From: CAYOLL01 sp964404765 [NCBI: uncultured Gemmatimonadota bacterium] | GTDB taxonomy: Bacteria; 4572-55 | Direction: 5' to 3' | Assembly: GCA_964404765.1 (NCBI GenBank) | Contig: CAYOLL010000151.1 | Location: 1 to 14,476, forward strand | DNA length: 14,476 bases | In this document: positions 1 to 6,077 of the stretch, piece by piece | Numbering within the stretch: position 1 is the stretch's first letter | Layout of the letters: every line of letters begins with the position of its first letter | Made by a program: the position numbers and the translations under genes | The notes under the pieces: generated by a model | Told to the model about the DNA's origin: nothing | What the model saw: only the letters and a program-made list of their open reading frames with translations | Databases searched by the model: none

Positions 1-27
1 CACCACACTAGTTATGAAGTTCAAAAA

Positions 28-55
28 AGTGTTCTAAAGGTCGTTGACTAGTACA
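28..55 (+). repeat. Single arm of a 28-bp terminal inverted repeat
   Basis: This 28-bp segment, starting AGTGTTCTAAAGG and ending in TACA, matches the right arm of the palindromic element at 5629-5770 (5743-5770) at 24 of 28 positions. It also matches the reverse complement of that element's left arm. It is therefore a second copy of the same MITE-like repeat end. The sequence inward of it (1-27) does not resemble the 75-bp core found in the other copy, so the rest of the element either lies outside the window or has different contents. Confidence 0.7.
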
Positions 56-251
56 ATGTTTTAGATAAACTCATCACAGTCTTCGAGCGATTTTCCGTTA
101 TCACCTATCCGTTAGCATTTTTATTGATGCTGGATTTTTGCGAAAAATTCAAATTTTTGTTTGGAGTATTTTTTAAGATATTTGGCTTTGCTATCAAACA
201 CTAGGGCACGTCGGCATAAATTCGTCGGGAGTTCAACAGCAGCTTAGCGGC

Positions 252-304
252 GTCATTCTGAAAGAATCTTTTTACGGCGATAGCCCACTGCTGAGCAGAA
301 TGAC
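252..304. repeat. REP-like palindrome with GTCATTCTG ends
   Basis: Perfect 9-bp inverted ends GTCATTCTG (252-260) and CAGAATGAC (296-304) enclose 35 bp. Short elements beginning GTCATTC and ending GAATGAC are a common intergenic palindrome style in bacteria. The 75-bp core at 5400-5474 has similar ends, so this is a related but distinct family member. It lies in a gene-free region. Confidence 0.55.
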
Positions 305-322
305 ACCTGATTAGTGGCAGGC

Positions 323-343
323 CCGTAACCAAATAAGTTACGG
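323..343. other. Perfect 7-bp hairpin
   Basis: CCGTAAC (323-329) and GTTACGG (337-343) form a perfect 7-bp stem with a 7-nt loop. No T-run follows on either strand, so it does not look like an intrinsic terminator. It lies about 20 bp upstream of the candidate -35 hexamer at 362 and could equally be an operator-type dyad or chance. Confidence 0.35.
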
Positions 344-361
344 TTGCTATAACAAAAACGC

Positions 362-390
362 TTGGCTGAAAACAAGATATCGTTTATACT
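362..390 (+). promoter_or_regulatory. Candidate sigma70 promoter for the gene at 500
   Basis: TTGGCT (362-367) and TATACT (385-390) are separated by exactly 17 bp, each close to the -35/-10 consensus. The start codon of the next gene is about 110 bp downstream, which would leave a leader of about 100 nt. Judged by hexamer match and spacing only. Confidence 0.35.
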
Positions 391-499
391 GAATATATTC
401 CATTGCATATTGAACGGAAGAACAAAGAAACAAAAAAGCGATGCATGGAAATGCGTTCATCGGTCTGATCTTATCAAAAAAGTAAGGAGCTTATTATAG

Positions 500-871
500 A
501 TGGAAACCAATGATATTGCGGTTAAAATTTTGAATGACTACGCCCATAAGCTGATGGCCCTGGGCGAGCGTTTTACAAGTGTAGATGAAAAAGGCGCGCG
601 CTATTTTGATGCTTCAAAGATCAAAAACAATAAACACAAGCGCCGTGTTTTGATGATGTGGGCCGGCGAGCTGATCGAGGCGGTCTTAAATGATTTACAG
701 GAATCGCAGCAACAAGATTTCAATGTCCAGGATTCCATAGAATGGAAGCGGGGGGTCAAACTACATGGTCCGACAGATTTTGAAACCATCAGTCTGGCAA
801 ATATCCTGTCATTTGAGATTCTGGACCTGTTAAACGACCAAATGGACGCTGATTTAAATTTGGATCGCTAA
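500..871 (+). CDS. Hypothetical small acidic cytosolic protein, 123 aa
   Basis: I do not recognise a family. The reading frame is credible: ATG follows an AAGGAG ribosome-binding site (484-489) by 10 nt, a candidate promoter lies upstream, and the composition is protein-like. The product has no signal peptide and no membrane segment. It looks mostly helical, with a basic patch KNNKHKRR near residues 42-49 and an acidic C-terminal third rich in Asp and Leu. No metal-binding cluster or catalytic motif stands out. It stands alone: non-coding sequence of about 500 bp precedes it and about 560 bp follows. It is the nearest gene upstream of the DnaA-box cluster, which may or may not matter. There is no obvious terminator after it. 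Confidence 0.75.
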   Translation: METNDIAVKILNDYAHKLMALGERFTSVDEKGARYFDASKIKNNKHKRRVLMMWAGELIEAVLNDLQESQQQDFNVQDSIEWKRGVKLHGPTDFETISLANILSFEILDLLNDQMDADLNLDR

Positions 872-957
872 TGCCGCTTGCCTCTTAAATGCATAAAATT
901 TTATTGACAAGTTAAAAAGCCCTGTCGTGCATTAATCTCAAGGCATTGCCGGTTAAG

Positions 958-1041
958 TAATTCACAAAAATTTTGCGAATTTGTGGATAACTTCGCAAAG
1001 AATCCACAACGAAATATCGAGTTACCCACAAGTTATCCACA
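958..1041. promoter_or_regulatory. DnaA-box cluster, candidate oriC or DnaA-titration site
   Basis: Compared with the DnaA box TTATNCACA, the following are seen. 982-990 is a perfect TTATCCACA on the minus strand. 1033-1041 is a perfect TTATCCACA on the plus strand. TTACCCACA (1022-1030) and TAATTCACA (958-966) each have one mismatch. GAATCCACA (1000-1008) has two. Five boxes in 84 bp is far above chance. The first perfect box sits inside an 8-bp inverted repeat, TTTGCGAA (972-979) and TTCGCAAA (992-999). AT-rich sequence follows directly, as at a DNA-unwinding element. No dnaA, dnaN, gidA or parAB gene is in the window, so origin function is inference. A DnaA-titrating or DnaA-regulated locus is the alternative. 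Confidence 0.6.
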
Positions 1042-1098
1042 AAAAAATATTTTTGAAATTGACCCGTTTTTTAGCTTGCACGTATCGCAACGCTTTAT

Positions 1099-1146
1099 AA
1101 ATAAGTATGTTATGTATAATTTCCATATTTCGGCACATACTTATTT
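1099..1146. repeat. Perfect 12-bp inverted repeat, 24-bp AT-rich spacer
   Basis: AAATAAGTATGT (1099-1110) and ACATACTTATTT (1135-1146) are exact reverse complements around a 24-bp AT-rich spacer that includes TATAAT (1115-1120). No T-run or ribosome-binding site explains it as a terminator or leader. It could be a protein-binding dyad or an unwinding element of the adjacent candidate origin. Confidence 0.6.
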
Positions 1147-1165
1147 TTGGAAAGCCTTTTAAAAG

Positions 1166-1244
1166 TTTTCCACCACCTGCTGTGTAAATGTCTACTACCT
1201 GTTGTGGAGAACTTTTTTAAAATTCCACAACGGAATGTGGCCAA
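1166..1244. promoter_or_regulatory. Secondary degenerate DnaA-like boxes
   Basis: A second group of related 9-mers lies about 130 bp after the main cluster. TTCTCCACA on the minus strand (1203-1211) has one mismatch to TTATCCACA. TTTTCCACC (1166-1174) and minus-strand TTGGCCACA (1236-1244) have two. AATTCCACA (1221-1229) has three. Individually these are weak. Their density beside two perfect boxes is what makes them worth marking. Confidence 0.4.
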
Positions 1245-1432
1245 AATTGTAACCTCAAATAGGCGCTTAGCTTACCCATTTGTTAAGAGATTTTGCTTTC
1301 TATCAATTGCATTTGCTCAAATCCAGCGTCGAAATTCGACCGGATTTGAGGCAAACTTTTCATTAAACTGGTTCCAGCGGATAAGACTCAGTTAACAGCA
1401 ATCCCCATTTCAAACTTTGCTGACCTCACACG

Positions 1433-2257
1433 ATGCTGACCGATTTCCTAACATACAGTTTTATGCAAAACGCCTTGATTGGCGGTTTAATGATCAGCGT
1501 CATCTGTGCCGTGATGTCTTTTTTTGTTGTACTAAAGCGTTTGTCTTTTATTGGCGTGGGTATTTCTCACGCGGCATTTGGCGGCGTGGCATTAGCCGCG
1601 TTGGCCGGCTTTCCGATCATGCTGGGCGCGGTTGGCTTTGCGTTGGGGATGGCCTGGCTTATAGCCTTTTTGCGGGAGCAAGGCCGCCTTAATGAAGATA
1701 CGCTGATTGGCATCGTTTTTTCGGCGGCTATGGCTTTAGGCATTGTTTTTGTCAGCTTGTCGAAACGCTTCAATGCCGATCTTTTTGGCTATTTATTTGG
1801 CTCTATTTTGTCCACTACCCGTGAGGATTTGCTCACAATTGCCATCTTGGGCGCCGGGGTGTTAATTACAATTCGGCTGTTTTTCAAAGAACTGTTGTTT
1901 GTCAGCTTTGACGAGGAAATTGCCACAATTTCCGGCGTGCCGGTTCGTTTCATCTATTTTTTGCTGCTGTCGCTCATGGCGCTGACGATTGTGGTGGCCA
2001 TGAAGATCGTTGGTATTATTCTCGTCTCGGCTTTGCTGGTAGTTCCTGCAGCTGCCGCACATCAAGTTACGCATCATTATCGAACAATGTTGCTGCTCTC
2101 CGTTGCGACCGGAGTGATCTCCGTAGTTGTAGGGCTAAGCCTGTCCTACCGTTTTGACCTGGCCTCCGGCGCAACAATTGTGCTGGTGGCTACCGCAATT
2201 TTTGGAATATTGCGGGGCACGGCTTTTTGCTACAAGCGGGTGCGAGCCAAAGCATAA
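1433..2257 (+). CDS. ABC-3 family metal transporter permease (ZnuB/TroC-type)
   Basis: This 274-residue, strongly hydrophobic protein has about eight membrane segments and fits the inner-membrane permease of Zn2+/Mn2+/Fe2+ ABC importers. Family hallmarks seen are the conserved loop FIGVGISHAAFGG (about residues 39-51) and the late stretch KIVGIILVSALLVVPAA, which matches the usual G-L-L-L-V-x-A-L-L-x-P-A signature. Length is normal for the family. The ATG at 1433 has no clear ribosome-binding site. The partner ATPase and periplasmic binding protein are absent: upstream is 560 bp of non-coding sequence and downstream is an oxidoreductase 15 bp away, so it reads as the first gene of a two-gene operon. 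Its metal cannot be assigned from sequence. It may work with components encoded elsewhere. Confidence 0.9.
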   Translation: MLTDFLTYSFMQNALIGGLMISVICAVMSFFVVLKRLSFIGVGISHAAFGGVALAALAGFPIMLGAVGFALGMAWLIAFLREQGRLNEDTLIGIVFSAAMALGIVFVSLSKRFNADLFGYLFGSILSTTREDLLTIAILGAGVLITIRLFFKELLFVSFDEEIATISGVPVRFIYFLLLSLMALTIVVAMKIVGIILVSALLVVPAAAAHQVTHHYRTMLLLSVATGVISVVVGLSLSYRFDLASGATIVLVATAIFGILRGTAFCYKRVRAKA

Positions 2258-2272
2258 GTTGAGGAACACAAC

Positions 2273-3883
2273 GTGGACAAAAAATTCGACGCCATCATCA
2301 TCGGCTCCGGTTTGGGCGGCTTGACGTGCGCCAGCATTTTGGCGCAGCTTTATAAAAAGCGCGTGCTCATATTGGAGAGGCACTTTAAAATTGGTGGCTT
2401 TACCCACACTTTTAAACGCAGCAGCGACTTGGGGAAATATGAATGGGACGTGGGCTTGCACTACGTTGGCGAGCTGGCCAAAGGCGGAATGCCGCGTGCC
2501 GTGTTTGACTACGTTACCGGCGGCGGGGTCAAGTGGCAATTTATGGGTGACCCTTACGATACGTTTGTCTATCCCGGTCTGACCTTTTCCGCGCGTGTGG
2601 GTCGGAAAAATTTTGAAAATGACCTGATCGCAACTTTTCCAACCGAAAAAGCGGCAATTCAACGCTATTTTGTCGATCTTAAAAAAGTACATGGCTGGAT
2701 TAATCGTCACTTTGCCGCCAAACTCATGCCCAAATGGCTTAGCCCGATTAGTTGGGCCATGTCGGCCTGGGGCGCCGCCCTGCCGCTTTTGACAACCAAA
2801 GCCTACCTGGACAGCCGCTTTCGCGATCCCAAACTAAAAGCTGTCTTGGCCTCGCAATGGGGCGATTATGGCTTGCCCCCGGCGCAAAGCGCATTTGCCG
2901 TCCACGCGCTGGTGACCCAGCATTATTTTAAAGGTGGTTATTATCCCCTGGGCGGTTCCGGTCAAATTGCGCAAAGCATTTCGCCGCTGGTGACAGCCGC
3001 GGGCGGCGAGCTACTGGTCAATCACAAAGTCAATCGCGTCCTCGTCCAAAACGCCCGCGCAGTCGGCGTCCACGTTACCCATGACAAGGCCAAAGGCCGG
3101 GAGTTGATCGACAAAGAATACTATGCTGATATGGTGATCTCCAATGCCGGCGCCCATATCACCTATACCCAGCTCATACCGCCGGAAATAAAACTGCCGC
3201 CTGAATGCGACTTCAAACAGTTTAACACCGGCGTCGGGCACGTTTGTTTATACATCGGCTGCAAGCAAGACCCGCGGACCATCGGCTTTCAGGGCGATAA
3301 CAAATGGATTTTTGATGATTACGATCATGACCGGGTATTTACCCGCCGCAATGCGCTGGCCGAGGGCCGGGTCAGCTTTGTCTACGTCTCATTTCCATCG
3401 CTTAAAAATCCTGCGGCCACCGGGCATACCATCGAAATTATCAGCTCAATAGATTACGACCAGCTTGCCCAATGGGCCGATCAGCCATGGAAGCGCCGCG
3501 ACGAGGCTTACTTGCAGCTCAAGGCCAGGATTTCCGATGCGCTGATTGATTTTGTCAACACCCGCTTTCCCGGCTTTCGCGATATCATTGATTATCACGA
3601 ATTGTCCACGCCACTGACCACGACCTATTTTACCGGCTATCCCAACGGCAACTTTTACGGCATCCCGGTGACGCCGGAGCGTTTTCGCCATCCATGGTTG
3701 GGTACTCCGTTGACGCCGATCAAGAATCTCTATTTGACTGGCGCGGACGCCGGCGTTTTAGGCATCATGGGCGCGCTGATGAGCGGCGTTACGACTGTCG
3801 GCGCGGCAATGGGCATGCCCGGCCAACTCATGCGTATTTTCAGCGAGGCCAAAAAGTTTAGCGACGGCCTGCCGGATGAATAA
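2273..3883 (+). CDS. RetSat/CrtISO-like FAD-dependent oxidoreductase
   Basis: A 536-residue member of the phytoene desaturase superfamily. The N-terminus has the dinucleotide-binding fold, with GSGLGGL at residues 11-17 and an acidic strand end LILERHFKIGG. The segment EWDVGLHYVGE resembles the ETGIHYIG-type motif of all-trans-retinol 13,14-reductases (RetSat). Further RetSat-like traits are AVHALVTQHYFKGGYYPLGG mid-protein and the C-terminal TPIKNLYLTGADAGVLG, which closes the FAD site. Members saturate, desaturate or isomerise conjugated polyenes such as carotenoids and retinol. The real substrate is unknown here. The GTG start gives the right N-terminus and follows GAGG (2261-2264). It lies 15 bp after the permease gene, implying co-transcription. 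There is no signal peptide, so it is cytosolic or membrane-peripheral. Confidence 0.85.
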   Translation: MDKKFDAIIIGSGLGGLTCASILAQLYKKRVLILERHFKIGGFTHTFKRSSDLGKYEWDVGLHYVGELAKGGMPRAVFDYVTGGGVKWQFMGDPYDTFVYPGLTFSARVGRKNFENDLIATFPTEKAAIQRYFVDLKKVHGWINRHFAAKLMPKWLSPISWAMSAWGAALPLLTTKAYLDSRFRDPKLKAVLASQWGDYGLPPAQSAFAVHALVTQHYFKGGYYPLGGSGQIAQSISPLVTAAGGELLVNHKVNRVLVQNARAVGVHVTHDKAKGRELIDKEYYADMVISNAGAHITYTQLIPPEIKLPPECDFKQFNTGVGHVCLYIGCKQDPRTIGFQGDNKWIFDDYDHDRVFTRRNALAEGRVSFVYVSFPSLKNPAATGHTIEIISSIDYDQLAQWADQPWKRRDEAYLQLKARISDALIDFVNTRFPGFRDIIDYHELSTPLTTTYFTGYPNGNFYGIPVTPERFRHPWLGTPLTPIKNLYLTGADAGVLGIMGALMSGVTTVGAAMGMPGQLMRIFSEAKKFSDGLPDE

Positions 3884-3978
3884 AACCGATGGCGATTCGG
3901 TATAAAATCAATTGACTCTTTTTCGGGAATCGACTAATATGATACGGTCTTTACCCTCTAATCCTGAATTATTCATAA

Positions 3979-4116
3979 GCCACGAAGTCACCAAAGCACA
4001 AAGAATCACTAAGACATTTGAGTTAAATACTTTATGGCGATTTGAAATCATAGTGGTGTTAAAAGCTCAACTTTCAACAATCTTCGTGAAACTTAGTGCC
4101 TTTGTGACTTCGTGGC
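3979..4116. repeat. MITE-like inverted repeat, GCCACGAAGTCAC family
   Basis: The arms GCCACGAAGTCAC (3979-3991) and GTGACTTCGTGGC (4104-4116) are perfect 13-bp reverse complements. Similarity continues inward with indels, through CACTAAG on the left and CTTAGTG on the right. This fills most of the 279-bp gap between the oxidoreductase and pgk. A third, unpaired arm of the same family lies at 11713-11757. Repeats made of 'cacgaag/cttcgtg' units are a recurrent intergenic type in environmental genomes. The frame running through it (3912-4175) is not a gene. Confidence 0.7.
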
Positions 4117-4162
4117 TATGGATACGCTTTTCAGGCTCACCTCTTAACGCAAGGAGATCACC

Positions 4163-5350
4163 GTGCCAAAACTGACAATTGACGATTTAAGCATGAAAGG
4201 CCAGCGCGTCCTGATGCGCGTAGATTTTAACGTGCCATTAACCGACGATTTAAAAGTCCGCGATGACCTGCGAATCCAGGCGGCGCTGCCGTCCATCAAC
4301 AAAGTCATCAAGGACGGCGGCAAACTAATCCTGATGAGCCACCTGGGCCGGCCCAAAGGCGTGACGCCCGGTTTGAGCCTGAAGCCGGTCGCCGAATATC
4401 TGAGTAAGTTGCTAAACAAGCAGGTTCAAATGGCCCCGGATTGCAAAGGTGAAGCCGTGACTGCTCTGGTGCAGGCGCTGCAAAACGGCGATGTGTTGCT
4501 GCTGGAAAACTTGCGCTTCTATAAAGCCGAGGAAGCCAACGATCCCGATTTTTCCAAAACCCTGGCCGCCTTTGGCGACATCTATGTCAATGATGCCTTC
4601 GGTACAGCCCACCGCGCCCATGCCTCGACCGAAGGCGTGACGCGCCATATCAAAAAATGCGCCGCCGGCTATTTAATGCAAAAAGAGCTGCAATATTTAG
4701 ACGAAGCCATTTCCAATCCGGCCCGGCCGTTTATCGCCATCCTGGGCGGAGCCAAAATTTCCGGCAAAATTGACGTGATTAACAGCCTGCTGCCAAAAGT
4801 AGACACGATGCTGGTCGGTGGCGGCATGGCCTACACCTTTTACAAAGCCATGGGCCTGGAAATCGGCAAGTCACTGCTGGAAGCCGATCGTCTGGAAATG
4901 GCCAAAGACCTGCTGGAAAAAAACCAGGGCCGCGATTTCCTGCTGCCGCTGGATACGGTTGTGGCTGACAAATTTGAGAACACCGCCAACGCTAAAACCG
5001 TTAACCGCGACCAAATTCCGGCCGATTGGCAAGGTCTGGATATCGGCCCGGAAACGATCAAACTGTTCCGGGACAAAATTTTGAGCGCCAAAACTATTGT
5101 CTGGAACGGGCCAATGGGCGTTTTTGAAATGCCTAACTTCGCCAAGGGCACGGTTGCCATTGCCAACGCCATGGCCGAAGCCACTGCCAAAGGCGCCATC
5201 ACCATTGTCGGCGGCGGCGACTCGGCGGCAGCGGCCGAAGAAGCCGGCGTAGCCGATAAAATGTCGCACGTCTCCACTGGCGGCGGCGCATCCCTGGAAT
5301 TTTTGGAAGGCAAAGTTCTGCCCGGTGTGGCGGCATTGACCGAAAAGTAG
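4163..5350 (+). CDS. pgk: Phosphoglycerate kinase
   Basis: Glycolytic and gluconeogenic enzyme that transfers the 1-phosphate of 1,3-bisphosphoglycerate to ADP, giving 3-phosphoglycerate and ATP in the cytosol. The 395 residues are the normal bacterial length and all landmarks are present: RVDFNVPL (residues 19-26), the substrate-binding SHLGRPKG around 60, [14 protein letters not shown], the hinge-side NGPMGVFE and the nucleotide-side [13 protein letters not shown] (about 349-361), followed by [16 protein letters not shown]. The GTG start is supported by AAGGAG (4151-4156) six bases upstream and by the conserved N-terminus. There is no gap or other glycolytic gene beside it. Palindromic repeats lie on both sides, so it is probably a single-gene transcript. 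Confidence 0.98.
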   Translation: MPKLTIDDLSMKGQRVLMRVDFNVPLTDDLKVRDDLRIQAALPSINKVIKDGGKLILMSHLGRPKGVTPGLSLKPVAEYLSKLLNKQVQMAPDCKGEAVTALVQALQNGDVLLLENLRFYKAEEANDPDFSKTLAAFGDIYVNDAFGTAHRAHASTEGVTRHIKKCAAGYLMQKELQYLDEAISNPARPFIAILGGAKISGKIDVINSLLPKVDTMLVGGGMAYTFYKAMGLEIGKSLLEADRLEMAKDLLEKNQGRDFLLPLDTVVADKFENTANAKTVNRDQIPADWQGLDIGPETIKLFRDKILSAKTIVWNGPMGVFEMPNFAKGTVAIANAMAEATAKGAITIVGGGDSAAAAEEAGVADKMSHVSTGGGASLEFLEGKVLPGVAALTEK

Positions 5351-5368
5351 GTGAATCTATTATTCTCG

Positions 5369-5505
5369 TTAAGGGTTAGAAGTTGCAATTGTACAAAGTG
5401 TCATTCCGGCAGGTTTTTAGCCGGAATCTTCTTACAGGTAAGCAAGATGCCGGATAGAAGCATTCCGGCATGACATCGAATTGAAATGCAATTTCTAACC
5501 CTTAA
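5369..5505. repeat. Palindromic element 1 (19-bp TIRs around 75-bp core)
   Basis: Outer arms TTAAGGGTTAGAAGTTGCA (5369-5387) and TGCAATTTCTAACCCTTAA (5487-5505) are reverse complements with one mismatch. Between them lies the 75-bp palindromic core at 5400-5474. The element is 137 bp, has no coding capacity and starts 18 bp after the pgk stop. Its internal hairpins could act as a transcript end or a stabilising 3' structure, although there is no clean T-run. Confidence 0.75.
5400..5474 (+). repeat. 75-bp REP-like palindromic core, copy A
   Basis: Begins GTCATTCCGGC and ends CCGGCATGAC. It folds as an imperfect long palindrome centred near 5437 and also as local hairpins: ATTCCGGC (5403-5410) with GCCGGAAT (5420-5427), and TGCCGGA (5448-5454) with TCCGGCA (5464-5470). 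Copy B at 5657-5731 is its reverse complement with 66 of 75 positions identical and no gaps. Confidence 0.8.
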
Positions 5506-5515
5506 TCAGTATATA

Positions 5516-5599
5516 TGAATTTTGCGGATTAGACGGATTTGCCCGGATTAAGCAGGAAATTAAAAAATCCGGTCATATCCGTTTAGTCCGCAAAATTCA
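5516..5599. repeat. Palindromic element 2 (34-bp arms)
   Basis: Arms 5516-5549 (starting TGAATTTTGCGGATTAGACG) and 5566-5599 are reverse complements at 30 of 34 positions with a 16-nt loop, giving a strong hairpin in DNA or RNA. The sequence differs from the neighbouring CCGGAAT-type elements, so this is a separate repeat family placed between them. It has no coding content. Confidence 0.75.
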
Positions 5600-5628
5600 C
5601 GTTTTTACGCGGGGAAATTTCAAATTAA

Positions 5629-5770
5629 TGTAATAGTCAACAACCTTTAGAACACTGTCATGCCGGAATTTTTTTATCCGGCATCTTGTTTGCCTGTAAG
5701 AAGATTCCGGCCAAAAACACGCCGGAATGATATCGTTGAAAAAGTGCTCTAAAGGTCCTTGACCATTACA
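5629..5770. repeat. Palindromic element 3 (28-bp TIRs around inverted core copy)
   Basis: The left arm (5629-5656, starting TGTAATAGTCAAC) and right arm (5743-5770, ending GACCATTACA) are reverse complements at 24 of 28 positions. They enclose the second copy of the 75-bp core in opposite orientation. A perfect 13-bp direct repeat AAATTTCAAATTA lies just outside at 5615-5627 and 5772-5784, like a target-site duplication. A third copy of the arm is at 28-55. The form is that of a non-autonomous MITE-like element. No transposase is in the window. Confidence 0.75.
5657..5731 (-). repeat. 75-bp REP-like palindromic core, copy B (inverted)
   Basis: Reverse complement of copy A (5400-5474), with 66 of 75 positions identical and no gaps. 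The two copies lie 182 bp apart in opposite orientation, so the whole 5400-5731 segment can fold on itself. Copy B sits inside different outer arms from copy A. Confidence 0.8.
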
Positions 5771-5815
5771 AAAATTTCAAATTAAGCCATCCTGCCAAAT
5801 CGAAAGGAAAGCTTT

Positions 5816-6077
5816 ATGCCGGCCCAAACCATTTCTGTCAGAAGATCACAAATGCATGATTTGCGAGAGCGAGCGCTGCGATTGCCACCGCTCCAGCGCG
5901 AGATGCTCGTTCAGGAATTGTTGACCAGTCTGGAGCCAGTCCGTCCCCGACTCAACGAAATCGACACCGCCTGGATTGAAGCGACGTTATCTGGCTTATA
6001 TGCAAGGCTTGACCAAAGGCATTCCGGCCGTTCAGGTTTTTGCCGATATTCGTAAGGCAATGAAATGGGAGCGGTGA
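5816..6077 (+). pseudogene. Frameshifted addiction-module antitoxin (TIGR02574-like), no toxin
   Basis: The first part from ATG 5816 (ribosome-binding AAAGGAA about 10 bp upstream) reads LRERALRLPPLQREMLVQEL, the Leu-Pro-x-x-x-R-x-x-L-V-x-x-L pattern of the 'putative addiction module component' family. It continues to AWIEA at about 5983. The open frame then runs into unrelated residues and stops at 6055. Shifting one base at 5984 restores RYLAYMQGLTKGIPAVQVFA followed by DIRKAMKWER and a stop at 6077, which is the expected family C-terminus (Tyr-x-x-Gly, Ile-Pro-Ala, x-Val-Phe-Ala-x-Ile-Arg). One or two bases have therefore probably been lost or gained near 5981-5987, unless this is an assembly error. 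The RelE/ParE-type toxin that normally follows is absent: the next 100 bp are non-coding. Confidence 0.75.

Larger units (their letters stand above)
1..499. other. Intergenic region with repeat remnants
   Basis: No convincing coding sequence is visible on either strand. The stretch holds the end of a terminal-inverted-repeat element (28-55), a REP-like palindrome (252-304), a small perfect hairpin (323-343) and a plausible sigma70-type promoter (362-390) for the gene at 500. The part from about 60 to 200 is AT-rich and shows nothing I can name. No tRNA or rRNA is seen. Confidence 0.6.
872..1432. other. AT-rich intergenic region with DnaA boxes
   Basis: These 561 bp have no convincing gene. 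A weak frame from a TTG at 1147 to 1395 exists but has no ribosome-binding site, unusual composition, and runs through the DnaA-like sites. The region is AT-rich, with runs of A and T around 1040-1060 and 1095-1150. It contains the DnaA-box cluster (958-1041), further degenerate boxes (1166-1244) and a perfect 12-bp inverted repeat (1099-1146). The last 180 bp before the permease gene show nothing specific. Confidence 0.6.

Noticed and set aside
904-935. Perfect TTGACA after the first gene as a promoter
   Set aside because: No acceptable -10 hexamer at 16-18 bp spacing; the nearest candidates are at 20-22 bp and weak.
1147-1395. 82-codon frame from a TTG in the DnaA-box region
   Set aside because: No ribosome-binding site, an odd composition rich in Phe/Arg/Asn, and it runs through the box-like repeats; most likely chance in AT-rich DNA.
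2135-2710. 191-codon minus-strand frame across the permease/oxidoreductase junction
   Set aside because: Opposite to two well-supported genes, with no recognisable motif or ribosome-binding site.
3912-4175. 87-codon + strand frame before pgk
   Set aside because: It lies across the inverted-repeat element and overlaps the pgk start in another frame; no family resemblance.
4840-5388. Long minus-strand frames inside pgk
   Set aside because: Shadows of a certain phosphoglycerate kinase gene; residue make-up reflects the complementary codons.
5369-5784. CRISPR array in the repeat block after pgk
   Set aside because: The repeats are inverted palindromes of several kinds, not evenly spaced direct repeats with unique spacers, and there are no cas genes.
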